This document shows, one piece after another, positions 6,143 through 6,855 of a stretch of 6,855 bases of DNA (the stretch's first letter is position 1; each line of letters starts with the position of its first letter). The translations under genes and the position numbers were made by a program. The notes under the pieces were generated by a model. The model ran no database searches. It saw only the letters and a program-made list of their open reading frames with translations, and had not been told where the DNA came from. Location: contig JADZBR010000089.1 of NCBI GenBank assembly GCA_020852035.1, positions 1 to 6,855 on the forward strand, in the 5' to 3' direction. The DNA comes from Caulobacteraceae bacterium (GTDB lineage Bacteria; Pseudomonadota; Alphaproteobacteria; Caulobacterales; Caulobacteraceae).

Positions 6143-6855
6143 ATGACCGACCTTTCGGACGCCTACATCACCGGCGCCGGCGCCTTCCTGCCGGGACCGC
6201 CGGTGTCCAGCGGCGAGATGGAGGATCACCTCGGCCGCATCGGCGGACGGGACAGCCTGCTGGGCCGCCGGGCGCTGCGCTGGAACGGGGTCGAGACCCG
6301 CCACTACGCGCTGGACGCCGAAGGGCGCCCGGCGCACTCGAACGCCTCGATGTGCGCGGCGGCGATGAGCGCGGCGCTGGAGGACGCCGGCCTGGCGCGC
6401 GGCGACCTTTCCTTCCTGGCGGCGGCCACCACCCAGGGGGACTGGCTGGTGCCGGGCCACGCGGCCGGGGTGCATGGCGAACTCGGCGGCGGGTCGCTGG
6501 AGATCGCCAGCTTCCAGTCGGTGTGCGGCGCTTCGCTGATGGCCGCCAAGGCCGCCTGGCAGGCGGTGCGGACGGGCGAGCACAAGGTGGCGGGCGCCTG
6601 CGCGGGGGAGTTCTCCTCCCGCTGGTTCCGGCCGGAGTTCTACGAGGACACGGCCCTGGTGGACGCCAAGGGCCGGCTGCGGGCGGAGGCGGACTTCCTG
6701 CGCTTCACCCTGTCCGACGGGGCGGGCGCCGTCGTGCTGGAGCCGGCGCCGCGGCCCGGCGCGCTCAGCCTGAAGGTGCGCTTCATCGATCTGGTTTCGC
6801 TGGCCGGCGCCTTCGATCCCTGCATGTGGGCAGGTGCGCCGGTGGAGGCCCGCGC
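6143..6855 (+). CDS. StlD/DarB-type beta-ketoacyl synthase (KAS III superfamily), C-terminus off the right edge
   Basis: 237 complete codons are visible. The protein begins MTDLSDAYITGAGAFLPGPP, followed by a segment with GEMEDHLG and then TRHYALD (52-58), an opening typical of the StlD/DarB ketosynthases. Further family landmarks are TTQGD (96-100), VHGELG (110-115), the nucleophile region SVCGAS with Cys128 as the expected catalytic cysteine, DFLRFTLSDGAGAVVLE, and CMWAG near the right edge. The His and Asn of the usual Cys-His-Asn triad belong to the missing part. Known relatives condense two acyl-derived units to make cyclohexanediones, which a partner aromatase converts to dialkylresorcinols; that this enzyme does the same is inference. 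The start ATG at 6143 has GGAG 11 nt upstream (6128-6131), slightly long but acceptable; an ATG at 6079 is out of frame. The gene is divergent from the receptor across 425 bp. It could instead be a general FabH-like fatty-acid priming enzyme, but the motifs fit DarB better. Confidence 0.9.
   Translation, partial: MTDLSDAYITGAGAFLPGPPVSSGEMEDHLGRIGGRDSLLGRRALRWNGVETRHYALDAEGRPAHSNASMCAAAMSAALEDAGLARGDLSFLAAATTQGDWLVPGHAAGVHGELGGGSLEIASFQSVCGASLMAAKAAWQAVRTGEHKVAGACAGEFSSRWFRPEFYEDTALVDAKGRLRAEADFLRFTLSDGAGAVVLEPAPRPGALSLKVRFIDLVSLAGAFDPCMWAGAPVEAR

Noticed and set aside
2883..6146. 1087-codon open frame on the plus strand
   Set aside because: It is the in-register antisense shadow of the TonB-dependent receptor, running on through the intergenic region. 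It has no recognisable domain and its stop merely overlaps the ketosynthase start.
5834..6583. 249-codon minus-strand frame across the intergenic region and the ketosynthase
   Set aside because: It overlaps the well-supported ketosynthase on the opposite strand, its composition is Arg/Ala-rich, and no ribosome-binding site or domain is seen.

Overview
The window is very GC-rich and codes on both strands. It most resembles a chromosomal segment of an alphaproteobacterium, and Caulobacteraceae (Caulobacter/Phenylobacterium type) is my best guess. That guess is inference from three things: the strong GC bias, a large TonB-dependent receptor of the type these bacteria carry in high numbers, and a small zinc-ribbon protein whose 'RPILRLK' opening I associate with this order. 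There are no RNA genes, insertion sequences, CRISPR arrays or other mobile-element signs.

Layout, left to right. Positions 1-2748 (minus) hold a giant multi-membrane-segment DUF2339 protein whose C-terminus lies off the left edge. Positions 2837-3106 (minus) encode an 89-residue zinc-ribbon protein just upstream of it. Positions 3165-3194 hold a strong rho-independent terminator for the next gene. Positions 3222-5717 (minus) encode a complete TonB-dependent outer-membrane receptor. Its start is best placed at a TTG codon behind a strong Shine-Dalgarno, not at the upstream ATGs. Positions 5718-6142 are a divergent intergenic region that is locally AT-richer and contains short repeats and palindromes. 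Positions 6143-6855 (plus) hold the first 237 codons of a beta-ketoacyl synthase of the StlD/DarB branch of the KAS III superfamily, cut by the right edge.

How the genes may work together: the zinc-ribbon and DUF2339 genes may form a small transcription unit (88 bp apart), but nothing in their sequences joins them functionally. The receptor is terminated separately, so it is probably monocistronic. The receptor and the ketosynthase are divergently transcribed from a shared control region. The most interesting possibility is that the ketosynthase opens an alkylresorcinol/cyclohexanedione-like or other specialised lipid locus running off the right edge. A link between that locus and the receptor is speculation. 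Two very long open frames on the plus strand, opposite the DUF2339 and receptor genes, are codon-bias shadows and are not annotated.
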